A stretch of 64,000 bases of DNA from Cylicocyclus nassatus (Eukaryota; Nematoda; Chromadorea; Rhabditida; Strongylidae). Below the pieces are notes generated by a model that was not told the DNA's origin, made no database searches, and worked only from the letters and a program-made list of their open reading frames with translations. Each line of letters opens with the position of its first letter. Position 1 is the stretch's first letter. The DNA lies in NCBI GenBank assembly GCA_958299035.1, contig CATQJL010000001.1, positions 32,041,554-32,105,553 on the forward strand, written 5' to 3'. Shown piece by piece: positions 45,505 through 56,050 of this stretch. Position numbers and translations under genes: made by a program.

Positions 45505-46062
45505 TGGACAACCAGTTGAGGTGGCTGTAAAAAGAAGAAGTCATAAATTTCCTTTCCTTCACATAATTTTTTCATGTGTTTGACATAAAACATTCTACAT
45601 CAAAACCCTACAACTGAGTTTTTGGATCTCCCTAAACCCCCTCTTCCCCGCATAATTACAGCCCTCCAGATATTTTGTATGGCGGCGGCAAATCTGCTTT
45701 AAGCGCGCAAGGGTGCGCGCCGGACACAGCATGCCGCCATTTCGGAGGATACGGATATTTTCAGTTGTTTCCGTCTGTTCAATGTTTTTTTATGTTGTTC
45801 CATAATTTCTCGTTATCCGTTTTTATCTATTCATGTTCGCGTCATAGGTGATGTCGTTCTTGTGGAGAAGTCTAAGGGGCCTTCGTTTTTGAAAAATCGA
45901 AAAAGCCACCTCATGCCGAGTCGTGATCAAGTCCCTCATTTTTCATCAGATTTTATCGGCGATGCGATGCTGTATGGCAATGCTGTTGAAAAAATAAACA
46001 CATAACATGCTCGGTAGCTCAACAGCTCATAAGAAGCGGGAAAGAAACTTACTAATAATTGC

Positions 46063-46562
46063 NNNNNNNNNNNNNNNNNNNNNNNNNNNNNNNNNNNNNN
46101 NNNNNNNNNNNNNNNNNNNNNNNNNNNNNNNNNNNNNNNNNNNNNNNNNNNNNNNNNNNNNNNNNNNNNNNNNNNNNNNNNNNNNNNNNNNNNNNNNNNN
46201 NNNNNNNNNNNNNNNNNNNNNNNNNNNNNNNNNNNNNNNNNNNNNNNNNNNNNNNNNNNNNNNNNNNNNNNNNNNNNNNNNNNNNNNNNNNNNNNNNNNN
46301 NNNNNNNNNNNNNNNNNNNNNNNNNNNNNNNNNNNNNNNNNNNNNNNNNNNNNNNNNNNNNNNNNNNNNNNNNNNNNNNNNNNNNNNNNNNNNNNNNNNN
46401 NNNNNNNNNNNNNNNNNNNNNNNNNNNNNNNNNNNNNNNNNNNNNNNNNNNNNNNNNNNNNNNNNNNNNNNNNNNNNNNNNNNNNNNNNNNNNNNNNNNN
46501 NNNNNNNNNNNNNNNNNNNNNNNNNNNNNNNNNNNNNNNNNNNNNNNNNNNNNNNNNNNNNN
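46063..46562. other. Assembly gap, 500 N
   Basis: Exactly 500 consecutive N. A round number usually denotes an estimated or default gap length, so distances across it are uncertain. Confidence 1.
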
Positions 46563-46681
46563 ACAGTGATGTGAACAGGGACGGTAGATCTCATGTTTAC
46601 TCGGTGCATGCGGTGACTTGACGTGAGTCGCTTAGTGGATCCCTCTATTCCTAGAGGTGTGCTCGCATGTTGTATTGTGTG

Positions 46682-46741
46682 CAGAAGAGCAGGAAAAAGC
46701 GAGGTGGTCGGGGTGAAGGTGAAGCACAAGACGACAGAGAG
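46682..46741 (+). CDS. Candidate 20-codon exon
   Basis: It lies between TTGTATTGTGTGCAG and GTAAGT with the donor GAGAG|GTAAGT. It reads KSRKKRGGRGEGEAQDDREV up to the donor, a charged low-complexity segment. It is adjacent to the gap, so the upstream exon may be in the missing sequence. It precedes the RTE relic on the same strand and may be unrelated to it. Confidence 0.3.
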
Positions 46742-46849
46742 GTAAGTTTTGCAATTTCGCTCAGGAGTGTATATTTGTTAACGTTTGATTACCCAGATCC
46801 GTGTGAAACCGGGTGTGCCAGCAAGTCAAATCATAAGGAGCAAGAGTAC

Positions 46850-48160
46850 GCCTCGCGACTATACACCAGCACGACGATTTCGATATGGAAGAACAAAGGA
46901 GACATAGCAGACTGCTCATTCTACCGACCAATCCGACTGATGAGCCACACTCTAAAAATCATAAATAATCAAAACGCCCTTTCGAGATATCATAGAGTTG
47001 TCACCGAATCAGTGCGGATTCGTGAAAGGAGTAGTACAATTGACGCAACCCACTCCGCCCGGATAGTGATGGAGGAGTATGCAGAAAAGCAGAAGGAATT
47101 GCATGCAGCTTTCCTGAATCTAGAGGAAGCTTTCGATAAGGTGCCCCATGAAGTCATATGGTGGGCCTTACGGAAACACAGGGTGCCAGAGTAGTACGTT
47201 CAGTGGATAAAGTTGATCTACCACAACACTTCAAGCCACGTGCAAACAGTTGCAGGGCAATCGAAAAAATTCCAAATCAAGGTTGGAGTACACCAAGGTT
47301 CAATTCTCTCTCCCTTGCTCTTCATCACTGTGATGAACGCCGCGATGGAAACGCTCAGACGCGATCCTTCTTGGAAACTTCTCTACGCAGATGATGTGAT
47401 CTTGATAGCAAGTACCAGAAAGGAGCTACAAGACGAGTTACAAAACAGGAAAAACAGGCTAGAGTTGTATGGCCTGAAGCTCAACGTCAGGAAGACAAGA
47501 GTATATGGAAGTGGGGAAACAGACTCCTGGTACGACAAGCATCGGTGAAGAGCTAAAGAAGACAACGTCATGCAAGTACTTAGGCACTCACATCTCAGTG
47601 GAGGGAGGCTTACAAGAAAAGGTCGCAAGCAGGATGAACACAGCATGGATGAAATGGAGAACCTCAACAGGAGTTCTGTGCGACAGAAGAATGCCAATGC
47701 AACTTAAGTCCCAACTGTACCGATCCGGGAAGCAGCACCGCATGTCAGTGAATGCTGGCCGTGTACGCGCGTCGAGGAGCGCAAACTCAGTGTCATGGAA
47801 ACAAGAATGCTACGATGGATCTTATGAGTCACTTTTAATGGTCCATCTGCAATGGCACTATGCGAGCGCAAATGAAAGTAGCTCCAATTAGCCAGAAAAT
47901 GCAGGAAAAGAGGTGACGATGTTATGGGCATGTGCGCAGAAGGTATGAAAGTCACTTCACGAAGTCAGCCCTGACTGCGGAGGCACCAGGCAAAAGACTT
48001 AGAAGTAGACCCAAGATGAGGTGGACGGACAGAATTAAGGCCGACCTGCGAGAACTTGGTAGAGATGAAGACCTTGCCTCAGATAGGACGACATGGAGCA
48101 GGGTTGAGCGTGAGGTTAGGCGCGCCCGACCTGGGAGGTCGTATTGGTGGTAATCGAATT
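46850..48160 (+). pseudogene. RTE retrotransposon C: reverse transcriptase to C-terminus
   Basis: It belongs to a different RTE lineage from relics A and B. In order: TISIWKNKGDIADCSFYRPI, NQCGFVKG (in a shifted frame), AAFLNLEEAFDKVPHEVIWW (motif A), VGVHQGSILSPLLFITVMNA (motif B), LLYADDVILIAS (YADD at 47384-47395), CKYLGTHISVEGGL, WMKWRTSTGVLCDRRMP, VEERKLSVMETRMLRW, and RPKMRWTDRIKADLREL near the end. An in-frame TAG at 47192-47194 and frame changes near 47000, 47510, 47740 and 47930 disable it. The 5' part (endonuclease) is not visible before 46850 and may lie in the gap. Confidence 0.9.
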
Positions 48161-49811
48161 CGCTCAGATCTAAGAAAATACTACGATCGAGTAAGGTGAA
48201 GAAGAAAAGCTTTGAACTGATGCATATCACAACTACAATAGAATTAAAGGAATGACTGTCGTGACCAGTATATTGATTGACTCTATCGAGTTTCAGCCAA
48301 ATTTCAATTCTTCATCCTTAACCTGACTACTAAGGTCACCAAAGAAACTTGCTGTGTAAATCGAGCATAGTTTCCGTAATTACCAAATCAAATCACCTCT
48401 AATAGCACTACAGCCATTACCTATCATTCTAGCGTTTTCTATCATCTAAGAAGCCTGAAACTCAAACATGATTAAATTGGTTTTCAAAAGTGAAAGAAGT
48501 CGGCTTTTTTATACTCATAACAAAGTAATGTTCCCTTTCAGTCTATATTAGAAATTAGAATTCATATCGCTTTCAAATATTGGATTAGGAAGTACTGCCA
48601 ATATTCCAAGTGTCGCTTCCATCTTGAACGCGTCAACTCCGCGGATTACCACAAAGCCGAAACAAGTCGAGCTAAGCTCAAACACCTATTGTAGAATGTT
48701 TGAGGTTTGTGCTAACGAATTATATAAAACTTGGATGAAAAAGCGTTTATGGAGATAGGGTTAATGGGGTCGGGCGCAACCCCTCAAAAGGTCAGGCCGC
48801 CTGAGCTTTTGTAGCCTTTCGCCTGACCCACTTAATTCGTCTTCAGAAATCAAAAATCAGCCCATTCCTGGTATGAGTATTGAGCTCATAGCTTCTCCTT
48901 GCCTCAGTGATAATTGGAGCAAGACTCTCCACCTCTGGGGAAATTCTGGCTCGTTCAATAGGGCGATTCACATAAAAATCCGCCGTCAAATTGCGTGTCA
49001 CAGAAAAGCGATCATACAGCTATTACAATTCAAAAACTCTGCAGGACAGACTCGTCTTCTCCAGAGTGTCACACTTTGAGGTTCCGGAGGTGGAGAGGAT
49101 CAAGAGGGGGTCGTTTGGGGCTTTCCTGGAAGGGGGGGGGGGTCGTTTCCAAACGACTTGCGCCTAACTTTTTGCTCAACTTTGGACATGGAGACATCTG
49201 ACAAGAAAAGCAGACCCTGCGTAAGCGGGACACATGCGAGGATTAAAAAAAGTTAACTTCGTATAGTCAGTAATCCAAAGCATTTTGCTCGTTATTTGAA
49301 GACTTGCATAGGTTTAGTTGGGTTTTTATATTGGTGAACACTGGAGAAATCGCTCCTTTTGATCGCTTCCCTTTAAAAGTTACCCTCTGAACGCTTCTTG
49401 CCGAGATGTTTTGGTTTCGCACTGGCATAAGGCGAATATTTTTTTAAACTAAATGTCACAATAAGAGGATGTTCAAACAGAATGATATAATGATAGATTA
49501 GGATCTATTATTGCAATGCTCAAAGTGTTTATGCATGTTGTAAGTGATTTCAAACTAGAGTATACGTAGTGGTAGAAATGTTGGAGAGAACGTAGCATCA
49601 ATGATTGCACAATGTGACAAGGTTCTTTGAGCGTCTTTTACATTGTCAACTTTTCGAGAGTTGCTTTTTTTCTCAAAACTTGTATTACAAATTCTCAAAA
49701 CTACTTTGTAATCAGTGAACAGTAATCAAAGGTGCTAGGCATCCGCGCGCTTCGAGATCGCACCGGGGTTTCCCGCTATTGAAAGATTTTTAAACTAAAC
49801 CAACGATCATT
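48161..49811. other. Unannotated stretch downstream of RTE C
   Basis: The retrotransposon's 3' tail is not delimited. A GGTCAGGC/GCCTGACC hairpin lies at 48800-48830, and a G-run near 49130. Confidence 0.4.
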
Positions 49812-50504
49812 ACTTATAATAACGGGCTAAGGGTGTTTACGTGTTTTTGTGTGTGTGTATGAGTGTGTCTGTTACGAAATTCGTAGAGCAGTTTCCAACC
49901 AACGTTCTGAGCTCAAATTTTGCATAGCGCATGCTACCTTCATGAAAGCCCAATATGCAAAAGCGCGAGTAGATTCGTCGAGTGGCCCTCAAAAATTGCG
50001 CGCCAAACGAATCCACCTGGCTTCTATTCCGCAAAATTGGGTCCGTATCACCACTTTTTGCAAAGTGGTGGATGCGTTTGGTAAGCAAATGTGCAAGCGA
50101 TGGAATTTAGCCCGAAAAGTGGTCAAAAGTTTACTACATAACGAAAACGGCGCCAAAGAGAATTGGTTGCGTAAATGGTCAATTTGCCAAGGTTCTACTC
50201 AAGCATTTGAGAAAATTTTCGTACGGAGATGTAGAGCACGGTCACTATTGCCTTTACGGCGAACTACCAAGCCATGACAAATTCAGAAACCTATTCAAAT
50301 TTGCGTTTGTCTTTCTGCGAAAAGTTTCATCCACACGAAATCACCGATCTCACGTGGAAAAGCTTTCTAAATGAGAAGTTTTACATTTTATTCGTGGTAG
50401 TCGGCATAGCGCGGTGAGTTCCAGTGCCATGATTTTACGAGAATGAGTAAGGCACATAGATAGTAGAGCCAGTGCGCCTCTGCGAAGCAGAGGTGGCGCA
50501 CTGG
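49812..50504 (-). repeat. Family A interspersed repeat, copy 1
   Basis: On the minus strand it begins with a stable hairpin, CCAGTGCGCC..GGCGCACTGG enclosing CCTCTGC-GAA-GCAGAGG (50469-50504), and ends with a CA-rich microsatellite (49845-49870) and GCCCGTTATTATAAGT. Just before the tail is GAGCTCAGAACGTTGG. A conserved 5' hairpin, ~700 bp body, conserved short 3' segment and microsatellite tail suggest a SINE-like or truncated LINE-like retroelement. Confidence 0.75.
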
Positions 50505-50588
50505 TTTTTTATATATTAGATGGATAGATAATGGGTATTTATTAGCCATCGTTATAAGTTTCGTCATTAATGATGGTCTGGTACTTAC

Positions 50589-50668
50589 AGCATTTTTAAC
50601 CTGTTTTACTGTGTAAACAAACATCTCCGAATTTGTTCTGTCTAGACCTTGTCTGCAGCGCGGCACTG
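50589..50668 (-). CDS. Candidate internal exon with CX5R(T) motif
   Basis: It lies between the acceptor GATGGTTTTGCAG and the donor GCT|GTAAGT, both strong. It reads VPRCRQGLDRTNSEMFVYTV then KQVKNA. CRQGLDRT fits the CX5R(T/S) active-site loop of cysteine phosphatases and is closest to the GxDRT style of myotubularin and Sac domains (families with CSDGWDRT and CxxCLDRTN). Everything else of such a domain is missing here, so this may be coincidence. Open frames on the same strand lie upstream at 50699-51055. Confidence 0.35.
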
Positions 50669-50698
50669 CTGCAAAACCATCAACGCAAGAACGCATTT

Positions 50699-51055
50699 TT
50701 AGCTCAAAAGCATTGGATTGTCCGCGCTGGGACGACTTGGTAAGATGCTTATTTTGTCAAGATCTGTACAATATATAGAACACTTATTCTTGTGCTTTAT
50801 TTCTTTATCCTCCCCCTTAATACTTCCATACTTCGTATATGCAAACTGCCGTAGTTGGTCGTCTCGAAGTTCATACTCTAGATTCACATTTGCACTTCCC
50901 GAGCGCCTGTGTCTGCAACATCTTGGAGCGTGGGGTGGACTTACAAGAAAAATTTGGAAGATCCTTGTTAATTTGTCAGTTGCAGTAGTTTTCCGATCAA
51001 CATTTTCTGATTGCGCGTTTCTAAGTGCTTTCATGTAGAAAAGTTTGACAGACAT
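50699..51055 (-). CDS. Hypothetical ORF, 118 codons
   Basis: The longest repeat-free open frame in this part of the window. It reads MSVKLFYMKALRNAQSENVD, later NVNLEYELRDDQLRQFAYTK and YGSIKGEDKEIKHKNKC. GTAAGT follows codon 37 and TTGCAG precedes the HRRSGSANVN segment, but the implied 32 bp intron is too short, so the segments may belong to separate exons. Same strand as the CX5R exon candidate at 50589-50668. No recognised domain. Confidence 0.3.
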   Translation of the reverse strand: MSVKLFYMKALRNAQSENVDRKTTATDKLTRIFQIFLVSPPHAPRCCRHRRSGSANVNLEYELRDDQLRQFAYTKYGSIKGEDKEIKHKNKCSIYCTDLDKISILPSRPSADNPMLLS

Positions 51056-52102
51056 ATGTTTTAACGCTAATTAAGGTTCAAAGTCTATGGTTGCCTAACT
51101 CTGTATTGTCCACGTAAGTTAACTCTTATTAGAAAAACTTCAAAAGGGACTGTTTTGTTCGTGTTCAGCGTACGATCAGTTCTTTCAATGCTTTTTATCG
51201 TTGCAATATTTATTGCATGAAATGCCTTCAGCGTATTGAATGAAACAAACTACCCTAATCTCATGCGTATAAGGCGCACTTTTTCGAATTTTCAAGCGAG
51301 CCGCTCAGCCGCTTAACTGTATTCCGGAAGGAAATTTTTATATCGCATTCTCTCAAGCAATATACACCACGTCATAGGGTCCTTTGGTTGTAAAGTCCTT
51401 TAGCTTGTTTGGGCTGGTCGATTTTGGAAAAAAAATCCCCCGTGCCTTGTACGCGTGAAATTAGGGTAAATTGATTTCACGCCTTTTAGAGCTGTATTTT
51501 TGCTCTTAAACTTGACATTAAACGCCGAAATGATGCATCCAAGCACGACTACAACCATTCATTTCTAAGGCTTCATCTTACCTTACTTAGGGTCGTGGTA
51601 ATCTTCATAGACGTGACGTACGAGACTGTAACCTAGGCTCGAGCTCAGCTTCATTCCGCAAGCCATTAATCTGTTTGCCAGCTATCTTCATATAAAAAGC
51701 ATATCACGAGCTACGTCACTGTAAAATTAGAATACACTTGTGTTACTTCATCTACAAGTAAATCAAAGGTTTGCGGAATAAGACTGAGTTTGAACTCAAA
51801 CCACAATCTTGCGTCGCCTCCATGGAAGTTAATGCGGCCCTAGTTTCCGCCGTTAATGCTCCATTATTCTCAATCTCATTATCTTATTAAGTACACTGCC
51901 GCAGTTGTGCTTGATCGAGTCAGTATGCAGAACTGACACGTAGTATTGTATACTGCGAAAATTTGCCTCTGCACTGTATTTCCATATTTCTCGAAGTTCT
52001 TGGGTGTTTTTGAAAGTATTGTGGCTCCCAAATTTCATACTTGGAAAGCAAGACGCGTCATAAGACGTAAATTGTTACGCTCCAAATTTTGAAGCCATTC
52101 AT
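51056..52102. other. Unannotated stretch
   Basis: No supported feature. Confidence 0.4.
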
Positions 52103-52272
52103 GTATGTGTGTTGTGCTGTGCGTTGTGTGTTGTGTGTTGTATGTTGTGTGTTGTGTGTTGTGTATTCTATGTTGTGTGTTGTATTTGTATGTTGTGTGT
52201 TGTGTTTTGTGTGTTGTGTTTTGTGTGTTGTGTGTTGTGTGTTGTCTGTTATGTGTTGTGTGTTGTGCGTGT
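52103..52272 (+). repeat. TGTGTTG-type microsatellite
   Basis: An irregular array of GTTGTGT heptamers with interruptions (GTATT, GTTTT). Because it has few stops, it produces spurious Cys/Val-rich frames on this strand and His/Thr-rich frames on the other. Confidence 0.95.
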
Positions 52273-52620
52273 GAGGCCGAGTTATGAGACAAACTTTCTG
52301 CATAACATTTGTACCAACGCAGAGTCAGCATGAACGTGAATAGCTTCAATCCGAGGTTCTTGTAAACCACATTCGTGCGGATCTACATGGCTTGCGTCTA
52401 ACTGAATTAGATGTGATAGACTTTTGAAACGTTACGGTCCGTTTTATTCAAAATCCACAAGCCGTAAACTTTACTTCAAAATTGAACAAAGAGTGTTTTC
52501 CTTCGAGAGAGAAGCGCCAAGAAGTGATTGCTGCGCAAGTTGTTTAGCTTTTAAAGTTTTGGTGTTAAATGGAGGAAAGTCATATAAAATTGTAAAGTGC
52601 ATAAATTCCTGTTTGGCAGT

Positions 52621-52725
52621 CACCAAACGGTAAAGCAACAATTGACGTCGTCAACGTACTGACCTCATCAGATAGTACGTTTGAGCCAGGGACTATTATG
52701 ACCATCAAGATAGCAAAAGTTGAGG
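52621..52725 (+). CDS. Candidate internal exon, 35 codons
   Basis: It is preceded by ATTCCTGTTTGGCAG and followed by GAG|GTATGA. It reads SPNGKATIDVVNVLTSSDST then FEPGTIMTIKIAKVE, phase 0 at both ends. Alternating hydrophobic residues suggest beta strands. The FEPGT-x-x-TI pattern is reminiscent of netrin/TIMP-like (NTR) domains, where a similar turn occurs, but no cysteines are present, so that is only a suggestion. A possible next exon starts after CTCTCAG at 52766 and reads TTQRNFHKTRFAAVHKIS to a stop. Confidence 0.45.
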
Positions 52726-52980
52726 TATGAACAGCGTAATAGACATTAAACTTTATACTCTCAGACCACCCAACGGAATTTCCACAAGACAAGATTTGCA
52801 GCGGTTCACAAAATTTCTACCTTCACTGAAGTTTGAGCGTCGAAAATTGAGAGTACCGCGAAAAATTGAAATATTAATAACAAAACTTTTGCACATTTCC
52901 CATAAAAGCTGCGAAATGTATGTTCCCTAAATGTCCAGCGGCTTCCAGTCAATCGTCAGTGCTTCGCACTAAGGCCTGCA

Positions 52981-53113
52981 CAATACCGCTCATAATTCGT
53001 TAAAAAAGTCGCCGGACTGCGGCGGACTCCACCGGAGTGCGGCAGAGTGCGCCACACTCCACTAGAGTCCGCCGCAGTCCGGTGACTTTTTTGACGAATT
53101 ATGAGCGGTATTG
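52981..53113. mobile_element. 133 bp near-perfect palindrome
   Basis: CAATACCGCTCATAATTCGT and its inverse flank GTCGCCGGACTGCGGCGGAC and its inverse, with a small loop near 53047. TGCA lies next to the left end and two bases outside the right end. It is a miniature foldback element; the high arm identity suggests recent formation. Confidence 0.9.
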
Positions 53114-54090
53114 TATGCACGTACATCCCCCTGGAGAGGAAAAGGGAGCTGGATCTTTAGGGAACGATCCCCTTCTTTGAATCCCGCTATGACAGAAGGA
53201 AGGGCAGCGATTCCCTCCCTTGCACCTACAGCGAGGATGGTGTCGTTGCGGTAGTCGCATCTAGCTCACGGCTATCAGAAGACCTCGTCAAAAAAGCTAT
53301 TTTTAGCCAATTTTTGTGTACTGGAATGGCTTTTGAGTAGAAAATGTCCAAGAATGGTGATTTTGAGTGCCTTTGTTTCTTTTCTCCGTCTCCTCCTCTT
53401 TTTTCCTTCCAATCTCCCATTTCGGTCTCTTCTTGTTTTCCCTATTATCAATTTTGAGGCTTTGTTATACTCGTTGCATGCTTTCGTAGTGATAATGTTG
53501 ATTTTCAAAGTAGTGATTTTATTTTCATGTTATGTCTAGCAATTATGTTATGGCTTACTTCTGTCATAGAAGAATTCATAAGTGTACAGTTTTGTAGTAT
53601 CTGTGGTTTCTTTTCAATGTTTGCTAGCCATTATTTGTGGTACTCTTTCGCTGCCACAAATTCGTTAGTTGTTTTGAGGGGTATCGATCGGGCAAACCCC
53701 AGCGAATCCCTTGATTCCTTTTCCCCTCTCCGTATGCATGAATGTAGCTCAACAACGCGGGAGAGGGGATCGACATCCCCTGCAACAGAGTGGGGGTTCG
53801 ATGGCGTAGCGTGCCAGAGGAGCGAATCTTTGGTTTAATCAGTTATAATCAAGCATTTATTTCCACTTGATGAGAGCTTTTCTTTAAAAGCCGGGTTCTC
53901 TTAGCGACCTATAGCTTGCAAATTCGTCTTTCTCTTCTATATTCGCCTTTCGAGAAGAAACCCGAGCAATAATAGCTGTCATTCGCGAATATTTGTAGGA
54001 GTTCTTGACCATTTAAGAAATTCGCGCATTTTTTATAAGAGGCAATGGTTTTAACCATATAGGCAGACCAAACACATTCTAACTATCATA
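53114..54090. other. Unannotated stretch
   Basis: It contains a pyrimidine tract (53368-53430) and a GGGAGAGGGGATCG/CCCCTCTCC imperfect inverted repeat (53714-53775). No gene is supported. Confidence 0.4.
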
Positions 54091-54796
54091 ACTTATAATA
54101 ACGGGCTAAGGTTGTTTACGTGTTTTTGTGTCTGTGTATGTATGTCTGTGTGTCTGTCTGTAACGAAATGTAGAGCGAGTTCCAGCCAACGTCCTGAGCC
54201 CAAATTTTGCACAGTGCATGCGACCAGCATAAGAGCCTACCATGCAAAAGCACGAATGGTTTTGTTGGGTGGATCCCTCAGAAACTGCGCGTAACGGAAC
54301 CACTTGGGTTCAAAAGATTCCGTATCGCCACTTTTTGCAAAGTCGGGGATGTGTTTGGCATGCTGATGTGCAAGCCATGGACTTTAGTCCAAAAAAATGG
54401 ACAAAAGTTTACTACAGTTTACTAAAGTTTACTTTACGAGAACGACAAAAAGAAATGAGTGCGTAAATGGTTAATTTGCCATGGTTTTACCTATACATTT
54501 GAGAAAAATTTTGCACAGAGATTTAGCTCACGTTGCCTACTGTCCTTACGGCAACTACCAAGCCAGGAAGAGTTTAAAAACCTATTCAAATTTGCATTTG
54601 TTCTTTTGCGAAAAGTTTCATCCACGCGAAATCACCGACCTCACATGAAAAAGCATTTGAAATGGGTAGTTGTTTACATTTTACTCGCGATAATCGGCAT
54701 TGCGCGGTGAGTTTCATTGCGAGTATTAGTCAAGAATGAGTAAGGCATATGAAGTAGGACCAGTGCGAGCCTTTGCGAAGCAGAGGTGACGCACTG
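54091..54796 (-). repeat. Family A interspersed repeat, copy 2
   Basis: Same order as copy 1: terminal hairpin at 54760-54796 (CCAGTGCG..CGCACTG with a GCGAAGC turn), body with TTTCATCCACGCGAAATCAC, then CAGCCAACGTCCTGAG and a TG microsatellite (54118-54162) next to ACTTATAATAACGGGCTAAG. It is a few percent diverged, with an internal TTTACTACAG/TTTACTAAAG duplication near 54405-54430. Confidence 0.75.
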
Positions 54797-55147
54797 CCCA
54801 TATCATATGATATGCTGCCTTCGTCTTGTTATCTTAACATAAGCTGCCTTGAAAATTCTTCGAAGTAGCAGATTTGCTCAATTCTGAGTAGAGATCCCAG
54901 GGCAGCGTTCCCCTCCCCAGCGTTCCCCTCGTGCATAGCAGGGATGGCTGCTGAGGATCATTTCCTTGAGGGAATGGACGGTATATCGCTAACAGCTACA
55001 GCCTTCATGAAGAGCTGGCACGTTTTGCAGCTCTGTTATGTGTAGAAATTCTGATTGGAGTGCCGTGGCACCCTCCTCCCCCTTTTTCGGCAGCATAACG
55101 TCTTACCCATTTACTGCAGAGACATCTTGACTTCTATTTCTAAACAC
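54797..55147. other. Unannotated stretch
   Basis: A duplicated CAGCGTTCCCCTC lies at 54904-54932; otherwise nothing recognised. Confidence 0.4.
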
Positions 55148-55278
55148 CTTTACGCTGGAATGGGCAGCATGAGGGAATGGGAGCAACATGTATGAAAACA
55201 GTAGGAATCTAATGGGCGTAAGAATTATTATTTTCGGCGCTCGGAGCACAATTGCAGCAGACACGCATATCGCAACGA
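55148..55278 (-). CDS. Candidate internal exon, membrane segment
   Basis: It is preceded by GGCAACTCTTCAG and followed by AAG|GTGTTT. It reads VVAICVSAAIVLRAPKIIIL then TPIRFLLFSYMLLPFPHAAH and SSVK. Two hydrophobic stretches separated by a basic turn suggest a polytopic membrane protein; family not recognised. The donor is only moderate. Confidence 0.3.
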
Positions 55279-56050
55279 CTGAAGAGTTGCCGATGACAAA
55301 ATAAAGACGACTAGCTTTCAAAATATGAGAACAGAGGAAAATTACCATGGGGAAGCGGAAGCGAAGTGATTTCCACGCTCGATCCCCTTTGTGCATAAGG
55401 AGGTCACTTCCTTTACTCCCAGGGAATCCCCTCTCTGTTATGTCTTTGTGCATACGGAGGTCCTCTTGGGGAGAAGAGGGGAGCCCCAGAGGGAATTATG
55501 TCAATAGTAAAACGCACATCTCCTCCTTTCAAGGATGTAAGTGCATACGGGCCTATGCCTATGCATCGTCTCGACGTTTTTTTCATGTCTGCTATCGAAG
55601 CTAGACCTCGAAAAATCTATCCTTAGCCTGTATTTCCGCCTCTCCTAATTCTACTTATTCTGACTGACATCGTCACACCGGCTGCTAAAAAAGACGAGGT
55701 TACTGCTCGGCTTTACCGCACTTTTACCAATAAGGCATCCAATAGTTGCTTGCTTGTAATTTTCTGACTTTCAAACCTCCACAGTGCCTTTTGTCGTTTG
55801 AGTAGACGAAGCTAAGCCCAACCTTGCGCTATCTGAAAAAGCACAGCATACGAGTGTGCTGTCGCAGGGCTCAAACGCCTTACGGGTGAAAGCGTCTCAG
55901 ATGCTCTGCAGGTCCGCTAGTTTACCAGATGGACTCTTTGACTGAGGGATTTCTTAAATTGGTCAAACGTGTGGTATCCTCTATGCGCTATCTTTTTGAA
56001 GCGGCATGTGGGCGCACGAGATCAACTGGTGAAAGCCTTCGACATTTCTG
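55279..56050. other. Unannotated stretch
   Basis: Nothing firmly supported; two similar TTTGTGCAT..GGAGGTC segments occur at 55388-55408 and 55445-55462. Confidence 0.4.

Larger units (their letters stand above)
43725..45925 (+). repeat. Family C interspersed repeat, copy 1 (interrupted)
   Basis: It shares with 60225-61003: GGGGATATCGTT at the left, then after the inserted transposon AATCGCCTTC, CATCTTCTATA, CACCAAAATTGGTG, AAATTATGTGAACTGAAGGC, TTTGTATGGCGGCGGCAA, and at the right AAAAAGCCACCTCATGCCGA. Copy 1 is interrupted by the TTCGAATA transposon (43797-45019) and by a 156 bp element (45349-45504). The minus strand of both copies contains long open stretches, but copy 1 has stops. Confidence 0.75.

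Noticed and set aside
46007..46729. Long open frames of 170-225 codons across the gap
   Set aside because: They consist almost entirely of N-derived unknown residues and are artefacts of the 500 N run.
52035..52370. Frames rich in Cys/Val (+) or His/Thr (-)
   Set aside because: Products of the TGTGTTG microsatellite.
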